From positions 1 through 32,649 of IMG/VR virus record IMGVR_UViG_3300028274_000028: 32,649 nucleotides of DNA; one strand, 5' to 3'. The translations under genes and the position numbers were made by a program. Source of the stretch: a virus. Shown piece after piece: positions 1-6,236 of this stretch (position 1 is the first letter of the stretch; each line of letters begins with the position of its first letter). A model generated the notes under the pieces. The model saw nothing but the letters and a program-made list of their open reading frames with translations, made no database searches and was not told where the DNA came from.

Positions 1-43
1 CCTTGTGATAAACGATCTCGTTTACAATGGAAGGTTGGGTATA

Positions 44-193
44 ATGCATAGTAAAACAGTATCAAAACTAGGGCCTACCAAGTGGTGGCGCAAGGAAGTA
101 GCGCAGGTAAAGCGGTCCAGGTTGCGCAGAGCCTGGAAGCAAGTAACAATCTACTTGATAGTTGGGGCAATAGCCTACTATGTAAGCAGTTGA
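44..193 (+). CDS. small membrane protein, unknown function
   Basis: A 49-residue product: a basic N-terminal half (KWWRKEV, KRSRLRRAWK) followed by one hydrophobic segment (IYLIVGAIAYYV) near the C-terminus, so a small inner-membrane protein is likely. The ATG at 44 is preferred over the in-frame GTG at 5 because GGAAGG lies 9 nt upstream. The same leader (GGAAGGTTGG then TATAATG) recurs before the ORF at 1066, so this initiation region is duplicated in the genome. Function unknown. Confidence 0.5.
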   Translation: MHSKTVSKLGPTKWWRKEVAQVKRSRLRRAWKQVTIYLIVGAIAYYVSS

Positions 194-209
194 TTATATG
201 CAAACATAG

Positions 210-241
210 TTGTATAGCTATATGCATATACAATTATACAA
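210..241. repeat. AT-rich palindromes and TATACAA repeats
   Basis: TTGTATA (210-216) faces two copies of TATACAA (227-233 and 235-241). Between them is a perfect 12-bp palindrome, TATATGCATATA (219-230). ATATGC also recurs nearby at about 196 and 244. This sits in the non-coding gap 194-362 beside decameric repeats. Such AT-rich dyads are typical of operators or replication origins; which one cannot be told from sequence. Confidence 0.5.
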
Positions 242-270
242 CGATATGCGAAACAGACTAGATAACCCAT

Positions 271-314
271 AAGGCGTAATAAGGCGTTTTCTGGGAAAAT
301 CTGGGAAAATCTGG
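271..314. repeat. 10-bp phased tandem repeats
   Basis: Two decamers starting AAGGCGT (271-280, 281-290) are followed directly by two identical copies of CTGGGAAAAT (291-300, 301-310) and a partial CTGG. The 10-bp period places each copy on about the same DNA face, as expected of protein-binding arrays. Non-coding and upstream of the gene at 363. Confidence 0.6.
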
Positions 315-362
315 TTGGTTCCATTTTGGAACATACCACAAACACTTGAAACTGGAGATAGA

Positions 363-551
363 ATGGATATCAGGAGACTAATAGCAGAACTTGAAGATGC
401 AATGTCCGCCAGCGAGACTATTACTTTCATTGCATCGGATGGAAACGGCACAGAAGCTCCGATAGAAAGCATCTATTTTAATAAGAGTGATGGCAAGTTG
501 GAAATCGAACTGCCACTTATCGATGATGTAGAATTGTTAGACTTGCGATAA
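363..551 (+). CDS. small phage protein, family of MDIRRLIAELE type
   Basis: 62 residues. The N-terminal helix (MDIRRLIAELEDA) followed by predicted beta-strands resembles the common small phage proteins that begin M-x-V-K-D-L-I-x-x-L. The next gene at 607 has the same plan and looks paralogous. Start chosen at 363 over 315 because GGAGATAGA precedes it. The leader CCACAAACACTT (336-347) plus GGAGATAGAATG is shared with the 607 gene. Function unknown. Confidence 0.65.
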   Translation: MDIRRLIAELEDAMSASETITFIASDGNGTEAPIESIYFNKSDGKLEIELPLIDDVELLDLR

Positions 552-606
552 TTAAACCGTGGCAATCACTTAGGTTGTCCACAAACACTTTAATAAAGGA
601 GATAGA

Positions 607-777
607 ATGAAAGTAAAAGACTTAATCCGTAAACTTGAAAAGATTGACCCGGAAAAGCCCGTGACTGGTACAATGAGACTAGAAACGGAACTTAGTTATA
701 TCGATCTTGATGGTAAGATTGCCGTACAGGAATATCTTGATCAGGTAACCATTTTAATAAGCGATCAGGTGCAGTAA
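607..777 (+). CDS. small phage protein, paralogue of the 363 gene
   Basis: 56 residues beginning MKVKDLIRKLEKIDPEKPV, the typical start of a widespread family of small phage proteins with an N-terminal helix followed by beta-strands. Ribosome binding site AAAGGAGATAGA. The leader CCACAAACACTT at 579-590 matches that of the gene at 363, supporting a tandem duplication of gene plus leader. Function unknown. Confidence 0.65.
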   Translation: MKVKDLIRKLEKIDPEKPVTGTMRLETELSYIDLDGKIAVQEYLDQVTILISDQVQ

Positions 778-873
778 TCGAAACAGGGGCAAACGCCCCT
801 GTCAGTCACATAATAGCCGGACGTGGTGACTCTGAAGAGAACATCCGGTACACTCAAGATGGAGGTTGAGAGA

Positions 874-975
874 ATGGAAGCGACAATTACTAAAAATGGA
901 CTGGTATTAACTGCCGAACAGGAGCGATTGTTGGAGACTGGCAGCGCATTCTTAGAAGGTGGTAGTAATGAATAA
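874..975 (+). CDS. very small ORF with strong ribosome binding site
   Basis: 33 residues (MEATITKNGLVLTAEQERLL at its start). GGAGG at 861-865 lies 8 nt before the ATG. The 3' end overlaps the start of the ORF at 968, suggesting coupled translation. Function unknown. Confidence 0.45.
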   Translation: MEATITKNGLVLTAEQERLLETGSAFLEGGSNE

Positions 976-1066
976 CACAATTTATAACCACAAGCTAGTG
1001 ACTGCGCAGGTAGCAATGATATTAACCTTGCTGGCAATGCTGGCAATAACGGAAGGTTGGCTATAA
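968..1066 (+). CDS. 32-residue membrane peptide
   Basis: A short product with one hydrophobic stretch (VAMILTLLAMLAI). Its TAA stop overlaps the next ATG (TAATG at 1064-1068), a classic coupling arrangement used repeatedly in this arm. The ribosome binding site (GAAGGTGG) lies inside the preceding ORF. Confidence 0.4.
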   Translation: MNNTIYNHKLVTAQVAMILTLLAMLAITEGWL

Positions 1067-1176
1067 TGAACAGTAGACCGGATTGTTTTTGGAGACGAAG
1101 GTATAATAAGGATTTTCTAACGGTACGAAGGTATAATAAGGATTTTCTGGTAAAAACTGGAGGTAATGGACAATGA
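1066..1176 (+). CDS. 36-residue ORF with internal tandem repeat
   Basis: The protein contains RRYNKDFLTV followed by RRYNKDFLV, encoded by a 30-bp-period DNA repeat. Ribosome binding site GGAAGG. It is coupled by TAATG to the upstream ORF. The repeat may be coding or regulatory (it contains TATAAT twice), so confidence in a real protein is modest. Confidence 0.35.
   Translation: MNSRPDCFWRRRYNKDFLTVRRYNKDFLVKTGGNGQ
1095..1148. repeat. 24-bp direct repeat, period 30
   Basis: A 24-nt element beginning ACGAAGGTATAATAAGG is present identically at 1095-1118 and 1125-1148. Each copy contains TATAAT next to AAGG. The period is a multiple of 3, so the ORF at 1066 stays open across it. Confidence 0.7.
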
Positions 1177-1226
1177 AAGCAACAACTAAACCCTACCAGG
1201 CGCACCAATAACGGAAGGGGTAAATC

Positions 1227-1322
1227 ATGAACATGCGAACACTAAAAAGCATTGCTTTTATAATTCTGTTGGCGGTTACGCTGGCACTAGCAGTGTGCAA
1301 GATAGAGATTATGCAAGGCTGA
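1227..1322 (+). CDS. 31-residue membrane peptide
   Basis: The hydrophobic core AFIILLAVTLALAVC follows a short basic N-terminus (MNMRTLKS). GGAAGGGG lies just upstream. It is a single-pass peptide, like others in this arm (968, 6677). Function unknown; a small accessory or host-takeover peptide is conceivable but unsupported. Confidence 0.45.
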   Translation: MNMRTLKSIAFIILLAVTLALAVCKIEIMQG

Positions 1323-1383
1323 AATAGTAAAGTAGTGGGGATTATTTCACTATAAGGCTGTTTCTGAAAAAAGCGGGGAAAAT

Positions 1384-1530
1384 ATGAGCGATGATATGCT
1401 GGGGAAATATCGACATATAAATAAGTTGTGTCGATGGGGTAAACATGAACGGAGGAATGTGATGATAATCTGGAGAAAGATGGGGTGGTGTTTGCTAAAA
1501 CAAAAAGAAACTTTGTCAGTAAAGATTTGA
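1384..1530 (+). CDS. doubtful 48-residue ORF
   Basis: Open from ATG 1384 (MSDDMLGKYRHINKLCRWGK) with a GGGG-type site just upstream. It overlaps the more protein-like ORF ending at 1601 in another frame, so at most one of the two is likely real over that stretch. Confidence 0.25.
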   Translation: MSDDMLGKYRHINKLCRWGKHERRNVMIIWRKMGWCLLKQKETLSVKI

Positions 1531-1601
1531 CTAAAGGTAGCTACACGGTATACTCTATTGAGCATCTACCTGAAGCATTGAGAGAGAGGCTTGGAGTTTA
1601 A
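1485..1601 (+). pseudogene. possible truncated small gene lacking a good start
   Basis: The frame reads VVFAKTKRNFVSKDLTKG and ends PEALRERLGV, a composition typical of real protein. It has no ATG: the frame is open back to a stop at 1446 and only GTG codons (1485, 1488) are available. An ATG with a GGAGG-like context at 1447 is in another frame, so loss by a small indel is possible. Confidence 0.3.
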
Positions 1602-1627
1602 TTTACAGGACAGAAAGAAGGAAAATA

Positions 1628-1696
1628 ATGAATGACAAAAAATCACCGGACAAGCTACCGGACAAGCTGGATTTGTGGCGTTTAACAAGCCTATAG
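1628..1696 (+). CDS. doubtful 22-residue ORF
   Basis: Preceded by AAGAAGGAAAATA. The product contains the repeat PDKLPDKL. Too short to judge; it is listed because it fills the gap between ORFs and has a purine-rich leader. Confidence 0.2.
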   Translation: MNDKKSPDKLPDKLDLWRLTSL

Positions 1697-1697
1697 A

Positions 1698-1714
1698 AGC
1701 ATAACAGGACTTAA
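1698..1714 (+). repeat. 17-bp leader repeat, copy 1
   Basis: AGCATAACAGGACTTAA occurs here and again at 6649-6665. Both copies are followed by a strong GGAGG ribosome binding site and a small gene, so this is a duplicated leader module. Confidence 0.7.
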
Positions 1715-1728
1715 CAGGAGGAAAGAGA

Positions 1729-1812
1729 ATGAGCGTTGACGGGCGAGAAACTGATGGCGTTTTATTTGATGATGTATTCAAGGAATTTCCAAATGCAAAG
1801 GACGGTAGGTAA
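1729..1812 (+). CDS. 27-residue peptide upstream of erf
   Basis: AGGAGG at about 1717-1722 gives this ORF a strong start. The acidic product (MSVDGRETDGVLFDDVFKEF at its start) ends at a TAA that overlaps the ATG of the next gene (TAATG), so it probably couples translation into the Erf protein. Confidence 0.5.
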   Translation: MSVDGRETDGVLFDDVFKEFPNAKDGR

Positions 1813-2483
1813 TGACAACAGCTAAGAAAACAGTTCACTCAGAACTGGCAAGAATCCAACAGGGACTTCATGTCCCAAAAGACCAGAGAAATAACTTTGG
1901 CAAGTATATGTATCGAAACTTTGAGGACATCTGCAAGGCTGTCAAGCCATTGCTGGGTGACTGTACGCTCACTGCATCTGACTCAATCAGACACATAGGC
2001 GACAGGTACTATGTCGAAGCAGAGCTAACCTTGACGCTCTCAGGCGAGGCTGTCCAGGTTACCGCGTGTGCAAGGGAGACGGAGGACAGGAAAGGAATGG
2101 ACGATAGTCAAATAACAGGAACGGCAAGTTCCTACGCTCGCAAGTACGCAGCCAACGGAATGTTCCTACTAGATGACACTAAGGACGCAGACACAGACGA
2201 GTATAACAACGAGTCGAAGGCAACCAAGCCTGCACCAAAACCAAAACCAAAGAAAGCACCTGAACCTGCACAACAAGAAGCTGAAATGCCAACCATCACA
2301 CCAGAGGATGACAAGGCTACTAAAGAGGAAATACTGGGAAAAATCAAGGAGTCCAAATCTACTGTGCATATTGGCAACATTTACAAAAAGCATAGCGACC
2401 AAGCAAGAGCAGAACATTGGTTAGACGAAATGATAGCCGAGTGTTCAAGATGCAAGATGATTTTGCAGTTGGAGGAAAAGTAA
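1812..2483 (+). CDS. erf: Erf-type single-strand annealing recombinase
   Basis: 223 residues of the ERF superfamily. The N-terminal 130 residues form the conserved core, including KYMYRNFEDI (about 32-41) and the hallmark GTASSYARKYAANGMF with LDDTKDAD (about 107-130). A proline/lysine-rich linker (APKPKPKKAPEPA) leads to a small C-terminal helical domain. Erf/Red-beta-like proteins bind single-stranded DNA and anneal complementary strands during phage recombination, replication and genome circularization. The SSB and RuvC-like genes of the same arm are its natural partners. No exonuclease partner was recognised. Translation is probably coupled to the 27-residue ORF through TAATG, and its own stop overlaps the next gene the same way. 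Family assignment is strong. Confidence 0.9.
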   Translation: MTTAKKTVHSELARIQQGLHVPKDQRNNFGKYMYRNFEDICKAVKPLLGDCTLTASDSIRHIGDRYYVEAELTLTLSGEAVQVTACARETEDRKGMDDSQITGTASSYARKYAANGMFLLDDTKDADTDEYNNESKATKPAPKPKPKKAPEPAQQEAEMPTITPEDDKATKEEILGKIKESKSTVHIGNIYKKHSDQARAEHWLDEMIAECSRCKMILQLEEK

Positions 2484-2761
2484 TGGGTAAGCCAAATTAC
2501 CACGCCAAGAGGAACAGACTGCTTGAACCTGATTACTTGAGGTACATGTCTACCGACTGGATAGACATCAGAGAGAGGTCTGGTCTAAGCAGGAGTGAGC
2601 TTGCGATTCAAATCAAAATCTCACGACCTACGATTCAGCACCTTGAGGAGCATGTAGGGACACCACACTTGGAGACGGTCAAGAAGCTGATAAGGTTCTG
2701 GGAGAAGCAAGGGATTGTAATTCCTAGGTTTGAGTTGGTACAGGTTGACAAAAGTAAATAA
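2483..2761 (+). CDS. XRE-type helix-turn-helix protein
   Basis: 92 residues. The segment IRERSGLSRSELAIQIKISR (about 31-50) and the following PTIQHLEEHVGTP fit the lambda-repressor-like HTH fold (helices 2 and 3), then LETVKKLIRFWEKQG forms helices 4 and 5. The ATG at 2483 overlaps the stop of erf and is preceded by GGAGGAAAAG, so it is preferred over the TTG at 2417. A single HTH domain without a cleavage domain suggests a Cro-like or early transcription regulator. It sits immediately upstream of the promoter/palindrome at 2776-2835, its most obvious candidate operator (inference). Confidence 0.75.
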   Translation: MGKPNYHAKRNRLLEPDYLRYMSTDWIDIRERSGLSRSELAIQIKISRPTIQHLEEHVGTPHLETVKKLIRFWEKQGIVIPRFELVQVDKSK

Positions 2762-2775
2762 TTTATAACTCTGTC

Positions 2776-2804
2776 TTGACAGGGTTATAAACATAGGTTA
2801 TACT
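2776..2804 (+). promoter_or_regulatory. consensus sigma-70 promoter
   Basis: TTGACA at 2776-2781, a 17-bp spacer, and TATACT at 2799-2804: near-perfect host-type promoter. It would start transcription at about 2811 and drive the run of genes from 2858. The spacer carries two copies of GGTTATA, a possible regulator half-site. Confidence 0.8.
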
Positions 2805-2812
2805 ACATCACA

Positions 2813-2835
2813 GGGGTTGAGATAATCTCAGCCCC
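2813..2835 (+). promoter_or_regulatory. 23-bp palindrome at the transcription start
   Basis: Left arm GGGGTTGAGAT, central A, right arm ATCTCAGCCCC: 11-bp arms with a single G-T style mismatch. It lies right after the promoter at 2776-2804, so it is either an operator (perhaps for the adjacent HTH protein) or a stable 5'-UTR hairpin. No U-tract follows, so it is not a standard terminator. Confidence 0.65.
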
Positions 2836-2857
2836 ACACTCAAAGAAAGGGAAAATC

Positions 2858-3202
2858 ATGGGTATAGAACAAGAAACACACAAGCACTTACAACGGCAGG
2901 AAGACAAGCAGAGAAAGCTTGAGTCTATGACGGAAAATCATGGCGCGTTCTATGATTGGTGGGACGAACGGCTAGAGAACAAGAACGATGATTTTTACAG
3001 TGACTTTGCAGACATAGTATTAGCTGTCGAGGAAGACTATTGCCTTCACAACATAATGGAGCTTGAGTGCGAGGGTAAACCATTAGACCCGATGCCTATT
3101 ATAAAGTCATGGCTTGTTAATGTAACTTTAAGACGCATTGTGTGTGTATGTAACGCATGGGACGCTGAAGTTCAACGCAGAGTGGAGGAAGCCAATGGCT
3201 AA
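2858..3202 (+). CDS. hypothetical protein
   Basis: 114 residues; first gene after the 2776 promoter, with AAAGGG before the ATG. Charged N-terminal helix (HLQRQEDKQRKLESM), then a predicted all-helical acidic body with several Trp and Cys residues. No recognised family. The 3' end overlaps the next start by 8 nt. Confidence 0.65.
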   Translation: MGIEQETHKHLQRQEDKQRKLESMTENHGAFYDWWDERLENKNDDFYSDFADIVLAVEEDYCLHNIMELECEGKPLDPMPIIKSWLVNVTLRRIVCVCNAWDAEVQRRVEEANG

Positions 3203-3434
3203 ACGAAGACAAACACAGATTCCAGGCTACGAGGGATATGTATCTGACTGGAGCAACGGCGTACTTGATGAGTCAGGTACTACTTTGGTACGGTCAATTC
3301 AAAGGGTCATCAACGAAGCCTGTACCAACCTTGACATGGTGAGTACTTACGATGATGCTAATAAACTTGCATCAACAATTATGGAGGCAGTTGAACAGTA
3401 TCGTGAGCACATTAAGAATTACCCTGATTTCTAA
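3195..3434 (+). CDS. hypothetical protein
   Basis: 79 residues starting MAKRRQTQIPGYEGYVSDW, mostly helical afterwards. The start at 3195 (GGAGGAAGCCA upstream) is preferred over the longer ORF from 3138, which only overlaps the previous gene more. No family recognised. Confidence 0.65.
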   Translation: MAKRRQTQIPGYEGYVSDWSNGVLDESGTTLVRSIQRVINEACTNLDMVSTYDDANKLASTIMEAVEQYREHIKNYPDF

Positions 3435-3445
3435 GGAGGCGAGTA

Positions 3446-3649
3446 ATGAATAAAGCAGAACTAACACACATGATACTTATGGGGCAGGAAGTATTTACTG
3501 ATGGTGTGTATGTCGGCACTGAGGAGCAATGGTTGAAAAAGTGGCGTAAGCATGAGGGTGGATTAAAGCGAACAGATGCTAGTATTATGGGAGTCGTTAA
3601 GGCAAACGCACTAGATGTAATCCAGCTAGAAGTATTGGAGGATGAGTGA
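3446..3649 (+). CDS. hypothetical protein
   Basis: 67 residues preceded by the strong site AAGGAGG. Short alpha/beta pattern (MNKAELTHMILMGQEVFTDG at the start, then YVGTEEQWLKKW). Stop overlaps the next ATG (TGATG). Function unknown. Confidence 0.65.
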   Translation: MNKAELTHMILMGQEVFTDGVYVGTEEQWLKKWRKHEGGLKRTDASIMGVVKANALDVIQLEVLEDE

Positions 3650-3867
3650 TGAAACTTAAAAATCCAATGATGCTTTACGGCAGAACTATATCACATGTTA
3701 TCATCTACGAGGAGGAGCGAGACGGCAACTTCGTAATAGGCTATGTAGACGAGGCTGAGTTTGATGATGATGGCTCTGACTTGAACGAGGACTCACTTGA
3801 AATGCTGAACGCTAAGTACTCTGACTACATTGATGAGCTGGCTTACGAGTGGGGCTGTGGAGAATGA
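3649..3867 (+). CDS. acidic hypothetical protein
   Basis: 72 residues, strongly acidic (FDDDGSDLNEDSLE), with a strand-rich first half. ATG 3649 overlaps the previous stop; a GTG at 3646 is also possible. Small acidic phage proteins are sometimes DNA mimics or host-protein inhibitors, but nothing here identifies such a role. Confidence 0.6.
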   Translation: MKLKNPMMLYGRTISHVIIYEEERDGNFVIGYVDEAEFDDDGSDLNEDSLEMLNAKYSDYIDELAYEWGCGE

Positions 3868-4121
3868 AGCAAAGGCACATGGAAACATTAGCTGGGATTG
3901 TTGAGGCACTGGATGAGCATAGGACAAAACGCGACCGCTATGTAACTTTTCATGTTAAGTTTTTTAGCAACGGTGGAACTGCAGTAGTGATTAACACTGG
4001 GTTCAAAAATAATCTTATCTGTTTCTTGGACGACACAGAGGCTATTGATAAACACCTGAAATCACTCAAGGAGGGAAAGTTAAATGAATGTATCAGGAAA
4101 ACTATCCGATGCGACTCTTGA
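3864..4121 (+). CDS. hypothetical protein
   Basis: 85 residues (MKQRHMETLAGIVEALDEHR start) with an amphipathic helix then beta-strands (YVTFHVKFFSNGGTAVVINT). The ATG overlaps the previous stop (ATGA), so translation is probably coupled. The last 38 nt overlap the next gene. Function unknown. Confidence 0.6.
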   Translation: MKQRHMETLAGIVEALDEHRTKRDRYVTFHVKFFSNGGTAVVINTGFKNNLICFLDDTEAIDKHLKSLKEGKLNECIRKTIRCDS

Positions 4122-4269
4122 GCAACTACAGAAAATGCACGATGAGATTGAGGCTACTGCGGTGTTATTAAATATGAACGGTGAGCTAAATGAGGCGCAA
4201 GCTATCAGGATTGAGGCAGAGCTACAAATTATCAGGTTGGCAATGGAGCGGAAATCCGCAGAGAAATAA
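4084..4269 (+). CDS. small coiled-coil-like hypothetical protein
   Basis: 61 residues, almost entirely helical with heptad-like spacing (LEQLQKMHDEIEATAVLL, then AIRIEAELQIIRLAMERK). The strong site AAGGAGGG lies inside the previous gene. Possibly an oligomeric adaptor; no function assigned. Confidence 0.6.
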   Translation: MNVSGKLSDATLEQLQKMHDEIEATAVLLNMNGELNEAQAIRIEAELQIIRLAMERKSAEK

Positions 4270-4278
4270 CTAACTAGG

Positions 4279-4333
4279 CAGTCTGGGTGCGTTGCATGGA
4301 GGCTACAGTAACGGAGTACTGGCAACCAGACTG
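4279..4333 (+). other. inverted repeat in a short intergenic gap
   Basis: CAGTCTGG (4279-4286) and CCAGACTG (4326-4333) are exact inverted copies 39 nt apart in the gap after 4269. The spacing allows a long hairpin or two half-sites for a dimeric regulator. No T-tract follows. Confidence 0.35.
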
Positions 4334-4353
4334 TCTTTCCTACAAGGGGAACG

Positions 4354-4479
4354 ATGAAAGGGCATCAAACATACACAGGCAGGGCAGTGGATAATGAGGG
4401 AGTTACCCCTTTCGCTCCAATAAACTCATTACTACTGTTCTGCCTACTTGGAAAGGGGGATGAATGCGACCTAGACTAA
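4354..4479 (+). CDS. small ORF upstream of the replication gene
   Basis: 41 residues with AAGGGGAACG directly before the ATG and a hydrophobic middle (APINSLLLFCLLG). The 3' end overlaps the start of the replication gene at 4464, whose GGAAAGGGGG site lies inside it. It could be a coupling ORF. Confidence 0.4.
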   Translation: MKGHQTYTGRAVDNEGVTPFAPINSLLLFCLLGKGDECDLD

Positions 4480-5450
4480 TTGACCCCGGTATATGGCAAG
4501 ATGAAAGATTTGCACCGCTATCAATAGATGCACAGTTGCTATTCTTTGGCATCATAACACTCAGTGATGACTATGGTAAAGTTAAGGCTACTGAGTCTGA
4601 GTTCAAAATGAAACTGCATCCTTGGGGGAACTACGAACTTGATAGATTAAAGAAAGCACTCAGAGAGTTGCTTACTGTTGACTTGGTTGTTCGCTACAAC
4701 ACCGATCACTACTTCTCGCCAAACTGGTTTGAGCATCAGGGGCTAAATTACTTTTCTAAGTCTAAAGTATTCGACCCTCCTGATAGTATCCTAGAGAAGT
4801 ATCCAGACTACGCAGAGGCTTCTGCTAACGCAAGGATGCAGAACAAGCACACCAGAAAGCTACGCAAGATTAACGAAGTGATTGACAGACCAGAGGGAGG
4901 GTGGAGCATTGAGTCTTTAGTAGAGGCTATTGATACGGATATGGAGTTACTGGACGAGAAGTTTAAGACTGGACTAATAGTGAGTCTTGGCTCTCACTAC
5001 AACGAGGACTTAAATACATCGCAGGTTAAGGACTACTTGAGCGTTATGGAGAGGTATACGGATGAGCAATGTAAAAATGCCATCCATAGTGTCAGGAAGA
5101 AATACGGCACAGCTATTCCGTTCCCTGACAAGGTCGAGGAAAGACTCAAGCAGATGTTTGGTGAGGGCGTGAGTAGGATTATCAGGACAGACATTGCTAA
5201 TGTGAAGTACCTGTTTAGCAAGGCTAAGATAGTAGAAGTTCAAGAGTTCTTAAAGAGCCTTGATGTGAAGCGTAGGGCTGAGGTTATGAGATGGGTTTGG
5301 GTTTACTTGGCAGAGCTTACAGGTGGTGAGGATAATCTTCCTGTAGTAATAAACACTGTCTATGGTGATATGGATATGAAGTGGGAGCGTGTTCAGGGTA
5401 TATGGGAACATGTGAGAGATAACGCAAGTAACAAAGGGGATGAGGCGTGA
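4464..5450 (+). CDS. replisome organizer / replication initiation-like protein
   Basis: 328 residues. The N-terminal 120 residues (MRPRLIDPGIWQDERFAPLS, then DAQLLFFGIITLSDDYGKVK) match the winged-helix domain of phage replisome organizers (Phage_rep_org_N-type), in which R-x-x-x-P-x-x-W and L-L-F-x-x-I/L are characteristic. The C-terminal half is helical and less conserved; in relatives it may contact a helicase or loader. Such proteins bind the phage origin and recruit the host replisome, which fits the absence of a phage polymerase or helicase here. SSB follows shortly downstream. The assignment of the N-terminal fold is fairly secure; the organizer role is inferred. Confidence 0.7.
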   Translation: MRPRLIDPGIWQDERFAPLSIDAQLLFFGIITLSDDYGKVKATESEFKMKLHPWGNYELDRLKKALRELLTVDLVVRYNTDHYFSPNWFEHQGLNYFSKSKVFDPPDSILEKYPDYAEASANARMQNKHTRKLRKINEVIDRPEGGWSIESLVEAIDTDMELLDEKFKTGLIVSLGSHYNEDLNTSQVKDYLSVMERYTDEQCKNAIHSVRKKYGTAIPFPDKVEERLKQMFGEGVSRIIRTDIANVKYLFSKAKIVEVQEFLKSLDVKRRAEVMRWVWVYLAELTGGEDNLPVVINTVYGDMDMKWERVQGIWEHVRDNASNKGDEA

Positions 5451-5656
5451 TACTCAGAATTAAGATTTGGTACTACATAACTATCATTAGGTTCAGCTTG
5501 TGGGGTATAGTTTTCTGTGGCAAGCTGGCTCGATGGACGCAGAGTAGAATGGTTAAAAAGCTAGGTGTAACAGATGCGATTGAGAGCTTGTTTGAGGTTG
5601 AATACGAAGATAAGAGAGAAGATGTCATTGATTATAATGGCGATACAATCAACTAG
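5447..5656 (+). CDS. small membrane-anchored protein
   Basis: 69 residues from a GTG that overlaps the previous stop (GTGA). A hydrophobic N-terminal segment (WYYITIIRFSLWGIVF) anchors a short charged C-terminal tail ending in acidic residues. Location between replication genes suggests an early function, but none is recognised. Confidence 0.55.
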   Translation: MILRIKIWYYITIIRFSLWGIVFCGKLARWTQSRMVKKLGVTDAIESLFEVEYEDKREDVIDYNGDTIN

Positions 5657-5665
5657 GAGGTTGAA

Positions 5666-6067
5666 ATGCTAAACAAAGTACAACTAATTGGACGCTTAGG
5701 AAAAGACCCTGAGCTACGACACACACAGAACGACACAGCAGTATGTAGCTTTACTGTTGCGACAACGACCAAGTACAAAGACAAAGACGGTGAGTGGGTG
5801 GAGAACACAGAGTGGCATAACATTGAGGCGTGGGCTGGTCTTGCTGAGGTCTGTGGCAAGTACCTAACTAAAGGCAAGCAGGTTTATGTTGAGGGTAGCA
5901 TCAAGACAGACAAGTGGCAAGACAATGACGGCAATAACAGGTACACCACAAAGGTGAAGGCATCTGAAATGAAGATGCTCGGTAGTAAGAGCGATGACCA
6001 ACAAGGATTTGCACCAGCACCAACAGCATCGGGACAACCAGACAACGATGACGACCTGCCATTCTAG
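5666..6067 (+). CDS. ssb: single-stranded DNA-binding protein
   Basis: 133 residues, the usual size of short phage SSBs. The N-terminus MLNKVQLIGRLGKDPELRHT, the FTVATTTKYKDKDGEW loop, and WHNIEAWAGLAEVCGKYLTKG with VYVEGSIKTDKW form the OB-fold (about 1-105). A flexible PAPTASGQP linker ends in the acidic tip DDDLPF, which recruits SSB partner proteins. It coats single-stranded DNA at phage forks and works with the Erf recombinase. GGAGG lies before the ATG. Assignment is very secure. Confidence 0.97.
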   Translation: MLNKVQLIGRLGKDPELRHTQNDTAVCSFTVATTTKYKDKDGEWVENTEWHNIEAWAGLAEVCGKYLTKGKQVYVEGSIKTDKWQDNDGNNRYTTKVKASEMKMLGSKSDDQQGFAPAPTASGQPDNDDDLPF

Positions 6068-6074
6068 GAGAGAG

Positions 6075-6236
6075 ATGAAATTTAGAAAGTGCGGTAATGA
6101 GAATTGTAAACAGATGATGTGGCTAGAACCATCTGAGTTCTACTATCACCCTCACACTAGGGACAAACTACAATCTTGGTGCAAGCAGTGCATTAAGGAT
6201 AACACTCAGAAACAGAGAGAGGACAAAAAGAAATGA
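6075..6236 (+). CDS. small zinc-ribbon protein
   Basis: 53 residues with CGNENC (about 6-11) and WCKQC (about 35-39), plus FYYHPHTRDKLQSWCKQC, the signature of the small phage zinc-ribbon proteins with a D-x-L-Q-S-x-C-K-x-C segment. Four cysteines probably bind one zinc ion. Ribosome binding site TAGGAGAGAG. Likely nucleic-acid binding; the exact role is unknown. Stop overlaps the next ATG. Confidence 0.7.
   Translation: MKFRKCGNENCKQMMWLEPSEFYYHPHTRDKLQSWCKQCIKDNTQKQREDKKK

Noticed and set aside
271-314. CRISPR-like array
   Set aside because: Repeats are 10 bp, directly abutting and without spacers; no cas gene is present.
765-1208. 147-codon open frame on the - strand
   Set aside because: Antisense to several small + strand ORFs with good ribosome binding sites; low-complexity Ser/Leu product and a repeat caused by the DNA repeat at 1095-1148.
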